NCBI GenBank assembly: GCA_034664165.1
Contig: JAXDIE010000082.1
Span: 1 to 57,372 of the forward strand
Direction of reading: 5' to 3'
Source: JACCVG01 sp034664165
GTDB taxonomy: Bacteria; Actinomycetota; Thermoleophilia; Solirubrobacterales; Thermoleophilaceae
DNA: 57,372 nt
The translations under genes were made by a program, and so were the position numbers. Below are positions 33,880 to 42,771 of this stretch, in pieces. The notes beneath the pieces were generated by a model. That model saw only the letters and a list, made by a program, of their open reading frames with translations, was not told where the DNA came from and did no database searches. Position 1 is the stretch's first letter; the number at the start of each line of letters is the position of its first letter.

Positions 33880-34451
33880 GCCGATCCCGTCTCCGCCTGT
33901 TCGCGGCGGCGGGCCTCGATTCCCGCGTCCCGCCAGAGCCGGGCGAGCAGCCCTATGGCGATCAGCAGGGCGGGCAGGCCGATCACGACCATCCGGACCT
34001 CCCGGATGTTCAGGGCGCCGAGCAGGTAGCCCACGTAGGACAGGTAGAAAACGGCCCGGGCCTGATCCGGGCCGTCCGGCGAGAACTGCCATGGGTCCGC
34101 CACCGTGTTCGCGTCGCCCTTTGTCTGCATCACGGGCCTGCCGTCGCCTCCCGCCTCGACCGAGATGATCCTGTGCGTGACCCGGCCCTGGGGCCCCGAC
34201 CCGGGTGGCGGCACGTAGGTGATCACGTCGCCGACCTTCAGGTCGGCGACCGGGACCAGCTCGGAGAACACCAGCGAGCCCCGGTCCAGCGTCCCGGTCA
34301 TCGAGTCGCCTGTGATCACGTAACGCTGGAGGCCGAACAGTGCCGGCACCAGCATTACGGCGGCCAGGGCGAACGCCCCTGCGACGAGCGCCCCGGCCGC
34401 GATTCTCCTGAGTCGCTTGGCGGCGGCTCCTAGCTGCTTGCCGCGTCCCAC
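33876..34451 (-). CDS. sipW: SipW-type signal peptidase I (S26B)
   Basis: The 191-residue membrane peptidase has a catalytic Ser50 in ITGDSMTGTLDRGS and a His93 in GRVTHRIIS. Ser and His, rather than Ser and Lys, identify the ER/SipW-type S26B family. An N-terminal anchor (about residues 16-40) and a C-terminal helix (about 158-178) fix it in the membrane. In Bacillus, SipW processes TasA and TapA. The GTG at 34451 overlaps the TasA-like gene by 22 bp. It is followed directly by the DNRLRE gene, supporting a role as a dedicated processing enzyme. Confidence 0.82.
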   Translation of the reverse strand: MGRGKQLGAAAKRLRRIAAGALVAGAFALAAVMLVPALFGLQRYVITGDSMTGTLDRGSLVFSELVPVADLKVGDVITYVPPPGSGPQGRVTHRIISVEAGGDGRPVMQTKGDANTVADPWQFSPDGPDQARAVFYLSYVGYLLGALNIREVRMVVIGLPALLIAIGLLARLWRDAGIEARRREQAETGSA

Positions 34452-34996
34452 TGGAACGTGGCCTGGGCAGAGCCGGCCTGGTAGGTGTTGCCCGCGGACG
34501 AATCCAGGGCTACGGAGAACTGATACCTGTGCGAGGCGCCCGGGGCGTAGGAGCCCAAGACGTATGAGCCGGTCATGGCCGCGAGGGTGCCGGAGTAGAT
34601 CGTCGCGCCGCCCGAGCAGTCAGGCGAGGCGGGCGATCCGCAGTCCTTGACCACAACGTTCAGCTTGTTCGACAGCCCCGGCGAGGCCGGAGTGTCGGTC
34701 AACGCCGGGCGTGAAAGCGTGAACGCGCCGGCAACCGTGCCGGTGTTGCCGATATCCACGGTCCCGACAGTCGCGGCCGCCCCGGGGAGCATTCCGCTCG
34801 CCGTGAGGATCGCCGCTGCGTCCTTGGAGTTGGACATGGTCAGCGCTCCGGCCGTGAAGAGGTTGGACGGGTTCGAGGTCTGTGCGGTGAAGTTGGCTCC
34901 GGAGCCAACTGCGACTCCCGTCGCCAGCAGTACGGCAGCGAGCGCACCGAGGGTGCGCATCGGATGATGCATGAGTGCGGAAAGACGGGTGGTCAT
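34430..34996 (-). CDS. TasA/camelysin-like (CalY) exported fibre protein
   Basis: The 188-residue product has a signal with MRTLGALAAVLLATGVAVGSG, followed by ANFTAQTSNPSNLFTAG, the typical N-terminus of TasA/CalY proteins, and a beta-rich domain. The central region holds ILTASGMLPGAAATVGTVDIGNTG, shown in part, matching the 'PG...g.v.i.NtG' pattern of the family. Two Cys (near DCGSPASPDCSGG) may form a disulfide. It is the first gene of a four-gene operon. A GGGGG-type ribosome binding site precedes the ATG at 34996. I infer a matrix or surface fibre subunit processed by the next gene's SipW. Confidence 0.75.
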   Translation of the reverse strand: MTTRLSALMHHPMRTLGALAAVLLATGVAVGSGANFTAQTSNPSNLFTAGALTMSNSKDAAAILTASGMLPGAAATVGTVDIGNTGTVAGAFTLSRPALTDTPASPGLSNKLNVVVKDCGSPASPDCSGGATIYSGTLAAMTGSYVLGSYAPGASHRYQFSVALDSSAGNTYQAGSAQATFQWDAASS

Positions 34997-35132
34997 CTTG
35001 CCCCCTTGTTGTGGCGCGCCGTCGGGCATGCCTATTGAGGGTTTGTCGGCAGGTGGCCGGATAGCCACACACACACTGGACGAATGGTCTACCCAGGCCG
35101 GACGTGTCGTCGACGCCGGCGCCGGCCTGTAC

Positions 35133-36758
35133 TCAGTCGATCAGGTCGTAGGCCGGCAGCGTGAGGAACTCGTCGAAGGTGTTCCCCAGCGCCACGCGCT
35201 CGAACAGCTGCCGTGCCTCGTCTGCCCGCGCGGCCGCAAACACCTCATCCCCCACCTCGGCCCGGATCGAATCCATCTCCTGGCCGATGACCTGCTGGAC
35301 GAGCTCGGGCGTGATCGTGCGCCCGTCTTCGAGCTCGGCGTAGTGCTGGACCCACTGCCACACCTGGGAGCGTGAGATCTCGGCAGTGGCGGCGTCCTCC
35401 ATGAGGCCGTGAATGGCAGCCGCGCCGTTGCCGCGCAGCCACGAGGAGATGTACTGGATCCCCACGTTCACATTGGCCCGGAGCCCGGCCTCGGTGATCT
35501 GGCCGGGTGTGGCGTAGACGCTGAGGAGATCGGTCGCGCTCACGTCCACGTCATCACGGAGCCGCTCGACCTGGTTGGGGCGATCGCCGAGCACGGCGTC
35601 GAACTCGGCCTGGGCGGTGGGCACCAGATCCGGATGGGCGACCCACGTGCCGTCGAACCCGTCGCCCGCCTCGCGGGCCTTGTCCTTGCGCACGCCGTCG
35701 AGGGCACGTTCATTGGCCTCGGCGTCCTTGCGGCTCGGGATGAGCGCGGCCATGCCGCCCATGGCGTGGGCCCCGCGCCTGTGACAGGTCGACACCAGCA
35801 GCTCACTGTAGGCGCGCATGAACGGCACCGTCATCGTGATCTGCGCGCGGTCGGGCGTCAGAAAGCGCTGGTCGGCCCGGAAACGCTTGATGGTGGAGAA
35901 GATGTAGTCCCAGCGGCCTGCGTTCAGGCCCGCCGAATGCTCGCGGAGCACGTACAGGATCTCCTCCATCTCGAACGCTGCCGGGATGGTCTCGATGAGA
36001 ACGGTCGCCCGAATCGATCCTCGGTCCAGGCCGAGTGAGTCTTCGGCAATGACGAAGGCGTCGCGCCACAGCTCGGCCTCCTGCCAGGACTCCATCTTCG
36101 GTAGGTAGAAGTAGGGACCGGCACCCCGTTCCAGGAGCTCGGCGGCGTTTGCGTGCACGTACACGCCGAAGTCAAAGAGCCCGCCTGCCACGGGCTCGCC
36201 GCCAACTGTCACGTGCTTCTCGGGCAGGTGCCATCCGCGCGGGCGAACCAGCAGGGTGGCGGTCTCCTCCCCCAGCTCGTAGCGCTTGCCGTTCGAGGGG
36301 TCATCGAAGTCGATCCGGCGCCGGATGGCATCTGCCAGGTTGACCTGGCCCTGGCTCATGTTCTGCCAGCTCGGGGAGTTCGCGTCCTCGAAATCCGCCA
36401 TGAAACCGCGGGCGCCGCAGTTCAGCGCGTTGATCACCATCCGGCGGTCGGTGGGGCCCGTGATCTCGACGCGCCGGTCGCGGAGCGCGGGCGGTGGCGG
36501 ATCCACCCGCCAGTCGGGGTCATCGCGGATGGGCTCTGTGCCCGAGCGGAAGTCCAGGATGCCGCCAGTGTCCAGCTCGCGCTGCACCAGCAGGCGCTGG
36601 TTCAGCGCATCCCGGCGACGCCCTTCGATCTCGCCATGGAGCCTGGCCACCAGGTCCAGCGCGGCGGGGGTGATGACATCGGCCACGGGTCCCTCGACGG
36701 GGGCGTGCACCTCGATTCCGGCGGTGGAGCTCACGCGCTGGACACTAGTGGCTGACAT
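35133..36758 (-). CDS. aceB: malate synthase A
   Basis: The 541-residue enzyme condenses glyoxylate with acetyl-CoA to malate. The family signature REHSAGLNAGRWDYIFS lies in the middle (with the glyoxylate-binding residues). Other typical segments are FEDANSPSW and HGLMEDAATAEISRSQVWQW. Length fits the ~530-aa A-type. The ATG at 36758 was chosen since the ORF upstream (37535) overlaps the divergent oxidase in a shadow frame. The end is DLID. The partner isocitrate lyase is not in the window; the neighbouring 2-hydroxy-acid oxidase could supply glyoxylate from glycolate. Confidence 0.93.
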   Translation of the reverse strand: MSATSVQRVSSTAGIEVHAPVEGPVADVITPAALDLVARLHGEIEGRRRDALNQRLLVQRELDTGGILDFRSGTEPIRDDPDWRVDPPPPALRDRRVEITGPTDRRMVINALNCGARGFMADFEDANSPSWQNMSQGQVNLADAIRRRIDFDDPSNGKRYELGEETATLLVRPRGWHLPEKHVTVGGEPVAGGLFDFGVYVHANAAELLERGAGPYFYLPKMESWQEAELWRDAFVIAEDSLGLDRGSIRATVLIETIPAAFEMEEILYVLREHSAGLNAGRWDYIFSTIKRFRADQRFLTPDRAQITMTVPFMRAYSELLVSTCHRRGAHAMGGMAALIPSRKDAEANERALDGVRKDKAREAGDGFDGTWVAHPDLVPTAQAEFDAVLGDRPNQVERLRDDVDVSATDLLSVYATPGQITEAGLRANVNVGIQYISSWLRGNGAAAIHGLMEDAATAEISRSQVWQWVQHYAELEDGRTITPELVQQVIGQEMDSIRAEVGDEVFAAARADEARQLFERVALGNTFDEFLTLPAYDLID

Positions 36759-36770
36759 AGGCTGCCGGTC

Positions 36771-37859
36771 ATGACGGATCCAGTCACCTCTGCCGTGAAC
36801 ATCGCCGACCTCGAGCGGATGGGCGAAGCAGCGATGGACCCTGGCGCCCACGGGTACTTCGCGGGCGGCGCCGGCGACGAGGTGACGCTGCGCGAGAACG
36901 TGTCGGCCTTCAACGGCTGGCGGATCCGCCCGCGGGTTCTGGTCGACGTGAGTGAGGCCAGTCCCGCGACCACCGTGCTGGGCACGGACATCTCGATGCC
37001 TGTGGTGGTCGCGCCCGTCGCCTTCCAGCGCCTGGCGCACCCGGACGGCGAGGAGGGCATGGCGCGGGCCACGGCCGCTGCGGGCACGATCATGTCGCTC
37101 TCCTCCCTGGCCACGGCGCGCCCCGCGGACGTGGCCGCCGCCGCGCCGGGATCGCCCCGCTGGTTCCAGCTCTACTGCTTCTCCGACCGTGCGGCCACCG
37201 GCGCGCTGCTGGACGAGGCCGCGGCCAGCGGCTACAGCGCAATCCTCCTGACCGTCGACGCTCCGCGAGCCGGCCGCCGCGAGCGCGACTTCCGGACCGG
37301 CTTCTCGGTGCCGCCCGAGGTGACCGTACCGTCGGTTCAAGCCGCTACCGGGAGCACCAAGCCGATGACCCCGGCGGAGATCTTCGCTCTGGTCGACCCC
37401 AGCCTGGACTGGGACGACCTGGCCGAGCTGGTCGAGGGCTGCGCGCTGCCAGTGATCCTCAAGGGCCTGATGACCGAGGAGGACGCCCGGCTGGCCGTGG
37501 ACGCGGGCGCGGCGGGCGTGGTCGTTTCGAACCACGGAGGAAGGCAGCTGGACCGCGTGCAGGCCACCATCGACGCCCTGCCCGAGGTGGCCGAGGCCGT
37601 CGACGGGCGGATCGAGGTACTGATGGACGGCGGCATTCGCCGCGGCACCGACGTGATCACCGCCTTGGCCCTGGGCGCCAAGGCCGTCCTGGTGGGCAGG
37701 CCCGCCCTATGGGGACTGGCCGCCGGCGGGGAGGCCGGCGCCCGTCATGCGCTGCAGCTGCTCCACGACGAGGTTGCACTGGGGCTGATCCTTGCGGGCT
37801 GCCCCACGCCGGATCACGTCACGCGGGCACACGTTCAGCGGGCAGGCCAGCCTCGCTGA
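36771..37859 (+). CDS. FMN-dependent 2-hydroxy-acid oxidase/dehydrogenase
   Basis: The 362-residue flavoprotein is a TIM-barrel alpha-hydroxy-acid oxidase (glycolate/lactate oxidase group). The active-site motif SNHGGRQLD, with the catalytic His, is clear. The FMN-phosphate site is in VLMDGGIRRGTDVITALALGAK, quoted in part. The substrate cannot be fixed from sequence. Its start is only 12 bp from the divergent malate synthase start, so both are likely co-regulated; glycolate to glyoxylate is a natural guess. Its 3' end overlaps the convergent amine oxidase gene by about 41 bp. Confidence 0.87.
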   Translation: MTDPVTSAVNIADLERMGEAAMDPGAHGYFAGGAGDEVTLRENVSAFNGWRIRPRVLVDVSEASPATTVLGTDISMPVVVAPVAFQRLAHPDGEEGMARATAAAGTIMSLSSLATARPADVAAAAPGSPRWFQLYCFSDRAATGALLDEAAASGYSAILLTVDAPRAGRRERDFRTGFSVPPEVTVPSVQAATGSTKPMTPAEIFALVDPSLDWDDLAELVEGCALPVILKGLMTEEDARLAVDAGAAGVVVSNHGGRQLDRVQATIDALPEVAEAVDGRIEVLMDGGIRRGTDVITALALGAKAVLVGRPALWGLAAGGEAGARHALQLLHDEVALGLILAGCPTPDHVTRAHVQRAGQPR

Positions 37860-39249
37860 GCGCCTTGACCGGCGCGGCCTGGTCCCAGCCTTCGGCGTCG
37901 ATGACCTCGCGAGCGGCGCGTTGCCCGGACTGCACCGCGCCGTCCATGTAGCCGCTCCACACGGTTGCGGTCTCGGCCCCGGCCCAGTGCAGGCGGCCCA
38001 CGGGATCCCGCAGCGCGGTGCCGAAGCCGGTCCAGGCACCCGGCGGCATGTAACAGCCGTAACAGCCGCGCGTGAACTCCTCGTCGGCCCAGCTGCGCTC
38101 GATGTAGTCGACCGGCTCCAGCGCACGGGGCCCGAAGTAGCGCGACAGGCAGTCGAGCACAACCTCGCGCCGGAGGGCAACGGGCTCGCGCCCCAGGAGC
38201 CGTGCCTGCCTCCCCTCGAGGAACCCGAGCAGCACTCCGGGGCTGCCTGAAGGCGGCGAGTTGTCGAAGGTCAGCTTGAGCGGGCCCGTGTCGCTGGTGG
38301 CCTGGCCGGTGAGGCCGTCCCCGCGCCAGAAGGGCTCGTTGTAAACGGCCATGCACTTGATCACCGCGCCCTGGGGCATCCGCTGGGTCAGCTGGTCGCG
38401 GAAGCCGGGCAGCGGCGGGTCATAGACAAGCCGGCCGCAGAGCGTCGGCGGCAGGGCCACGATGACCCGCCTGGCGCGGACGAACATCCCCTCGGCCGTG
38501 ACCCGTGCGCCTGTCTCCGACTGGGCGATTCGCCGGACCGGGGCCTCGAGCACCACGAGCCGGCCCAGCTCCTCCGCCATGCGCTCGGCCACCAGCTGGG
38601 AGCCACCGACGAAACGGTCCTGCTGTGCGCCGCCCTCGGTGTCGACGAGCTTGTCGAAGCCGCCCGCCGAGTGGATGTAGAAGAGGACGTGGAGCAGGGA
38701 CAGGTCCTCCGGCTGGGCAGCGAAGACCGCCTCCACGGCCAGCTGGACCAGGGACCAGGCGCCTTTGGTGAAGAGGTTGGCCCGCATCCACGACCAGAAG
38801 GTCTGAGCGTCCCACTCGGTGGCCTTGGCCGCCTGCCAGGGCGCCTCGAGCGGCACCTGCCGTGCCATGGCGTCGAGCTTGCGCTGCGCCCTGGCCAGAT
38901 CCATCAGCGCCCGGCCGCTGATCCGGGGGATCGTCCCGGTGTGGCGGATGAGCTTGCCCTCGAACTCGATCACGTGCTTGCCGGTCGAGTACGTGGGAAA
39001 CGTCTCGATGCCGAGCTCCTTGGCCAGCTCGGCGATGCGGTCCTGGGTGGGCCCGATCCACTGCCCTCCGACCTCGACCACCTCGCCGTTGCCGAGCGGC
39101 TCGTTCAGCAGGCGGCCGCCCACGCGGTCGCGTGCCTCGAGCACCACGACCGAGCGCCCGGCCTTCCTCAGCTCACGGGCAGCAGTGAGGCCGGCGAGCC
39201 CCGCGCCGATAACCGCGACGTCTACCTTTGCTTCCCCTCGGCCAGCCAT
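37819..39249 (-). CDS. flavin monoamine oxidase
   Basis: The 476-residue protein has an FAD-binding N-terminus VIGAGLAGLTAARELR plus VVLEARDRVGGR (GxGxxG and GG doublet) and a C-terminal HWAGAETATVWSGYMDGAVQSG. It oxidises an amine to aldehyde with O2, releasing H2O2. Cys396 in TRGCYGCYMPPG aligns with the cysteine that covalently binds FAD in mammalian MAO (SGGCYT motif). The natural substrate is unknown. It is tail to tail with the 2-hydroxy-acid oxidase and 29 bp downstream of the cyclase gene on the same strand. Confidence 0.87.
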   Translation of the reverse strand: MAGRGEAKVDVAVIGAGLAGLTAARELRKAGRSVVVLEARDRVGGRLLNEPLGNGEVVEVGGQWIGPTQDRIAELAKELGIETFPTYSTGKHVIEFEGKLIRHTGTIPRISGRALMDLARAQRKLDAMARQVPLEAPWQAAKATEWDAQTFWSWMRANLFTKGAWSLVQLAVEAVFAAQPEDLSLLHVLFYIHSAGGFDKLVDTEGGAQQDRFVGGSQLVAERMAEELGRLVVLEAPVRRIAQSETGARVTAEGMFVRARRVIVALPPTLCGRLVYDPPLPGFRDQLTQRMPQGAVIKCMAVYNEPFWRGDGLTGQATSDTGPLKLTFDNSPPSGSPGVLLGFLEGRQARLLGREPVALRREVVLDCLSRYFGPRALEPVDYIERSWADEEFTRGCYGCYMPPGAWTGFGTALRDPVGRLHWAGAETATVWSGYMDGAVQSGQRAAREVIDAEGWDQAAPVKALSEAGLPAERVPA

Positions 39250-39278
39250 TCAGGCGGACGCTACCGCAGCCGGTGGGA

Positions 39279-40613
39279 TCAGTTCACGCTGAAAAGGCGC
39301 CAGGGGCCGGGCACGCCCTTGAGATCGTGCTCCCCGCGATCGGAGAACTCGATGCCCGCCCCGACCACGAGGTCCTTGACGGTCGAGGACACCATGACCT
39401 CTCCGGCGTCGGCCTGGCCCATCACCCGGGCCCCGATATGCACGGCCAGCCCGCCAACGTCGTCGCCGATGACCTCGCACTCCCCGGTGTGAAGGCCGGC
39501 ACGTATCTCGATCCCGAGCCGCCGGACGGAGTCGACGATGGCCTGCGTGGCCTGTATGGCCCGTGCCGGCCCATCGAAGGTCGCCAGCACGCCGTCGCCG
39601 GTGGACTTGACCGCCCGGCCGCGATTCCGCTCCACATGCGTGCGGATCAACTCGTCGTGGCTCTCCAGGACCTCGCGCCAGCGCCGGTCGCCCATCTCGG
39701 CCGCGTGCTCGGTGGAGCCGACTATGTCGGTGAAGAGAACGGTGGCGAGCACGCGGTCGGGCTCGCGCTCCTGGCGCGCGCCGGTGAGGAACTCCTCGAC
39801 CTCGGCCATCACGTCGTCGGAGTTGCCGCCGATGGCGAGGGCGTCGGTGCCGGGCAGCTCGACCAGCCGGGCGCACGGGATGTGCTCGGCCAGGTAGACG
39901 GCGTGCTCACGGAAGATGAACTGATCGTCGGTCCGCCGCATGACAAGGGTCGGCACCTGGATCGAGGGCAGGATGGCGCGCACGTCATGGTCGCCGGCCT
40001 GGAGCAGAAGGTGTCGCGCCACGCCCGGGCTGGCCCCGTAGCGCTGGAGCTTGCCGAACCAGTCCATGAAGCTCGGGTCATTCAGCCGCGAGGGGGCGAA
40101 GCCCGCGGCCCAGCTGCCATCGCCCCAGGTCTCGACCATCGCTTCGACCAGATCGGTGCGCTCGTCGCGCTTGTTGGCCCACGGGTAGTCGGGCGCCCAG
40201 GTCATTCGCGCCCACGCCGAGAACAGGATCAGCCCGGATACCCGGTCTGGGTGCGTGGCGGCAAAAAGCGAGGCCATGGCGCCGCCCTCGAGCTGGGCGA
40301 ACAGAGCGGCCTTCTCGACCCCCGCGGCATCCAGGACCGCCAGCAGATCGTCGATCTGGGCCTCCAGTGGCGGCACGTCGAGGATCGGGTCCGAGAGCCC
40401 GGATCCCCGGCGATCGAACACGATCACGCGGGCGAACCGGCCGAGCTCCTCGAAGAAGCGCTGGATCACCGGATGCTCGTCGATCAGCTCCACGTGGGAG
40501 ACCCAGGTGGGCACGTAGACGAGGTCCATCGGCCCCTCGCCCAGCACGCGGTAGGCAATGTGGAGATCGCCCGCTTTTGCGTACTGGGTCTTCGACTTGA
40601 GCTTCGAGGCCAC
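39279..40613 (-). CDS. alpha/beta-hydrolase-like sensor fused to class III nucleotide cyclase
   Basis: The 444-residue protein pairs an alpha/beta-hydrolase domain (about residues 10-280) with a class III adenylate/guanylate cyclase (about 285-440). The cyclase has both metal-binding Asp residues: Asp296 in VLFTDIVGST and Asp340 in VKSTGDGVLATF. In the hydrolase, the nucleophile elbow is FAQLEGGAM, with Leu108 where Ser should be, and Ala258 replaces the catalytic His in PGTDALAIGG. This suggests a ligand-binding, non-catalytic sensor. M. tuberculosis Rv1900c is a known relative with the same domain order. No effector gene is adjacent. Confidence 0.82.
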   Translation of the reverse strand: MASKLKSKTQYAKAGDLHIAYRVLGEGPMDLVYVPTWVSHVELIDEHPVIQRFFEELGRFARVIVFDRRGSGLSDPILDVPPLEAQIDDLLAVLDAAGVEKAALFAQLEGGAMASLFAATHPDRVSGLILFSAWARMTWAPDYPWANKRDERTDLVEAMVETWGDGSWAAGFAPSRLNDPSFMDWFGKLQRYGASPGVARHLLLQAGDHDVRAILPSIQVPTLVMRRTDDQFIFREHAVYLAEHIPCARLVELPGTDALAIGGNSDDVMAEVEEFLTGARQEREPDRVLATVLFTDIVGSTEHAAEMGDRRWREVLESHDELIRTHVERNRGRAVKSTGDGVLATFDGPARAIQATQAIVDSVRRLGIEIRAGLHTGECEVIGDDVGGLAVHIGARVMGQADAGEVMVSSTVKDLVVGAGIEFSDRGEHDLKGVPGPWRLFSVN

Positions 40614-40660
40614 GGTCCCTGATTCCGGATCGAGCTGCGGACAGAATTCCTGCCCTGAGA

Positions 40661-42067
40661 CTACTGGGGCGGTGTGTCCGGCTTCGGGCGCGCGGGCAGC
40701 GTCACGCTGAATCTGGCGCCGCCGGCCTCCGAGCTGCCCACCTCGATCGAGCCCTGGTGGAGAGCCGCCTGCTGCCCGACCAGGGCAAGGCCCAGGCCCG
40801 ATCCGTCACCGGCCGCTGTGGTGCCGCGTGAAAAGCGCTCGAAGATCGCGTCACGCTCGTCCTCGGGAACGCCCGGCCCGGCATCGTCGACCTCGAGTAA
40901 CCCGCCGCCCTCGGGGGTGGTGTCCACGCGGAGGTCGACGCTGCCGCCGCCGTGCCGAACGGCGTTCTCGATCAGGTTGTCGACCATCAGGCGAACTCCG
41001 GCGGGCCAGGCCTCGATGGGCACAGGGTCTCCCTCGGCCAGGTCGATCCTTGCCTCGGGATGGCGGCGCCGCGCGGCCTCGACCGCGGCATCCACGAGCT
41101 CTCCCAGGTCTACGGGCTCATGCTCCATTCCGGCCCGCGCATCCGCGCGCGCCAGCGACTGGAGCGCGGTGAGCAAAGTGACCAGCCGCGCCTGTTCGTC
41201 GATCGTCTCACCGAGGATCTTGGTGCGCTCTTCCTGAGGGAGCCCGGGGTTGCGCTTCAGGGTCTCGAGGTTCGCGCCCATGACCGTGAGCGGCGTGCGC
41301 AGCTCGTGGCCCGCGTCTGCGGCAAAGCGCCGCGTGGCCTCGAGCGCGGCGACGGTCTCGCCGCTGGACAGCTGGAGCCTCTCGAGCATGGCGTTCAGCG
41401 TGGAGGCCAGCTCGTCCACCTCGGCGGGCCCGATGCCCACGGGAATCCTGACCGAGAGGTCGCTTGTGGAGGACACCTGCGTGGCGGTGCCCCGCAGGCG
41501 CCCGAGCGAGCGCAGGGCCACCGCCCCGAACAGCCACCCCGCCAGCGCGGCTCCCACCAGCGCGGCGATTCCGCCGGTCACCACGCGGCTGCGCAGGCGG
41601 CTGATGCTTTCGCTGACCGGAGCGAGCGGCGTGGCGATCTGTATCTGGCGCCCGATGTCGGGGGCGCCGAGCGGCGTGGCGGCGGAGATGGCGTACATCC
41701 GCCACTTGGCGCCGTTGACCTCGTGATCGGAGAGGCCGAGCGGAACGCGCACGGGCAGGCCCACGACGCCCGTCACGTCGCCGGCGGCTCCCACCACCAC
41801 CCCGTTCTCGACCAGGCGGATCACGTCGCCCGATCCGGCAAGCGCGCGCTGCACCCTGTCGTCGAGCTCCGCCCCGGGCGCCGGCAGGGCGAAGGTCGTG
41901 CCCGGCCGCGGGGCCACCTGGTCGGCCCGGTCCACCAGCCGCTGGTTCACGGCCCGCAGCTCCGAGGTGGCGAAGCCGGTCACCACGCGCCAGCCCACGA
42001 TGCCGACCACCAGGGCCACCGCTAGCACCGTGGCCAGGGCCACGCGGACGCGCAGGCTGCGGAGCAT
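40661..42067 (-). CDS. sensor histidine kinase
   Basis: The 468-residue HK has an N-terminal helix (about 8-28), a periplasmic sensor region, a second helix (about 163-185), HAMP (LRSLGRLRGTATQVS...LASTLNAMLERL), a HisKA box RRFAADAGHELRTPLT with the phosphorylated His, and HATPase with DNLIENAVRHGG and GLGLALVGQQA. The stimulus is unknown. It lies 10 bp after its response regulator, and both follow a secreted helical protein that could relate to the signal. It has the architecture of MprB/BaeS-type kinases. Confidence 0.88.
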   Translation of the reverse strand: MLRSLRVRVALATVLAVALVVGIVGWRVVTGFATSELRAVNQRLVDRADQVAPRPGTTFALPAPGAELDDRVQRALAGSGDVIRLVENGVVVGAAGDVTGVVGLPVRVPLGLSDHEVNGAKWRMYAISAATPLGAPDIGRQIQIATPLAPVSESISRLRSRVVTGGIAALVGAALAGWLFGAVALRSLGRLRGTATQVSSTSDLSVRIPVGIGPAEVDELASTLNAMLERLQLSSGETVAALEATRRFAADAGHELRTPLTVMGANLETLKRNPGLPQEERTKILGETIDEQARLVTLLTALQSLARADARAGMEHEPVDLGELVDAAVEAARRRHPEARIDLAEGDPVPIEAWPAGVRLMVDNLIENAVRHGGGSVDLRVDTTPEGGGLLEVDDAGPGVPEDERDAIFERFSRGTTAAGDGSGLGLALVGQQAALHQGSIEVGSSEAGGARFSVTLPARPKPDTPPQ

Positions 42068-42077
42068 GGCGCTCAGG

Positions 42078-42767
42078 CTACGCGCGCAGGACGAAGCCGG
42101 CGCCGCGAACGGTGTGCAGGATCCTGTCGTGCCCGCCGGCCTCGAGCTTGCGCCGGAGGTAGCCGACGAAAACGTCGACGACGTTGGTCTGGACCTCGAA
42201 GGTGTAGCCCCAGACCTGCTCGAGCAGCTGGGAGCGGGTGAGCACCATGCCCGGATGCCGCACGAACGCGAGCAGCAGCTCGAACTCGCGGTTGGTCAGT
42301 TCGATGTCCTCCTCGCCCAGGGTGACCCGGCGGCGGGCGGGGTCGACCTTGAGCTCCCCGATCGCGATCGGGACCGCCGAGGTACCCGGCGAGCGGCGCA
42401 GAAGGGCATGCAACCGTGCCAGCAACTCCTCGGTGGCGAATGGCTTGACCACGTAATCATCGGCGCCCGCCTGCAGCCCGGCCACACGGTCGTCCACCTC
42501 GTCACGCGCCGAAAGCATCAGCACCGGCACGTCGTTGCCATCGGCACGGAGGTGACGAGCCACCTCGACGCCGTCCATGCGCGGCATGGTCACGTCGAGC
42601 ACGATCACCGACGGCTGGGCGGCCGCGATCGCCCCCACGGCTTCGACGCCGTCGGCGGCGGTCTCCACGTTGAAGCCCTCGAGCGTGAGCGCACGTTCGA
42701 GGGCTTGCCGTATGTGCCTGTCATCGTCGACGACGAGAACCAGCGGGACCTCAGAGGTCGCTGTCAT
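42078..42767 (-). CDS. OmpR-family response regulator
   Basis: The 229-residue regulator has a receiver domain with VVDDD acidic pocket and phospho-acceptor Asp in VIVLDVTMPRMDG, and a winged-helix DNA-binding domain (LTNREFELLLAFVRHPGMVLTRSQLLEQVWG, in part). It is the cognate partner of the histidine kinase 10 bp downstream. The stop of the secreted-protein gene lies 4 bp upstream of its start, so it is likely transcribed from that gene's promoter. Confidence 0.9.
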   Translation of the reverse strand: MTATSEVPLVLVVDDDRHIRQALERALTLEGFNVETAADGVEAVGAIAAAQPSVIVLDVTMPRMDGVEVARHLRADGNDVPVLMLSARDEVDDRVAGLQAGADDYVVKPFATEELLARLHALLRRSPGTSAVPIAIGELKVDPARRRVTLGEEDIELTNREFELLLAFVRHPGMVLTRSQLLEQVWGYTFEVQTNVVDVFVGYLRRKLEAGGHDRILHTVRGAGFVLRA

Positions 42768-42771
42768 GTGC

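Noticed and set aside
36759..37535. N-terminal extension of the malate synthase ORF to 37535
   Set aside because: It is antisense to the 2-hydroxy-acid oxidase and shows no conserved residues; the family start MSATSVQRV at 36758 fits length.
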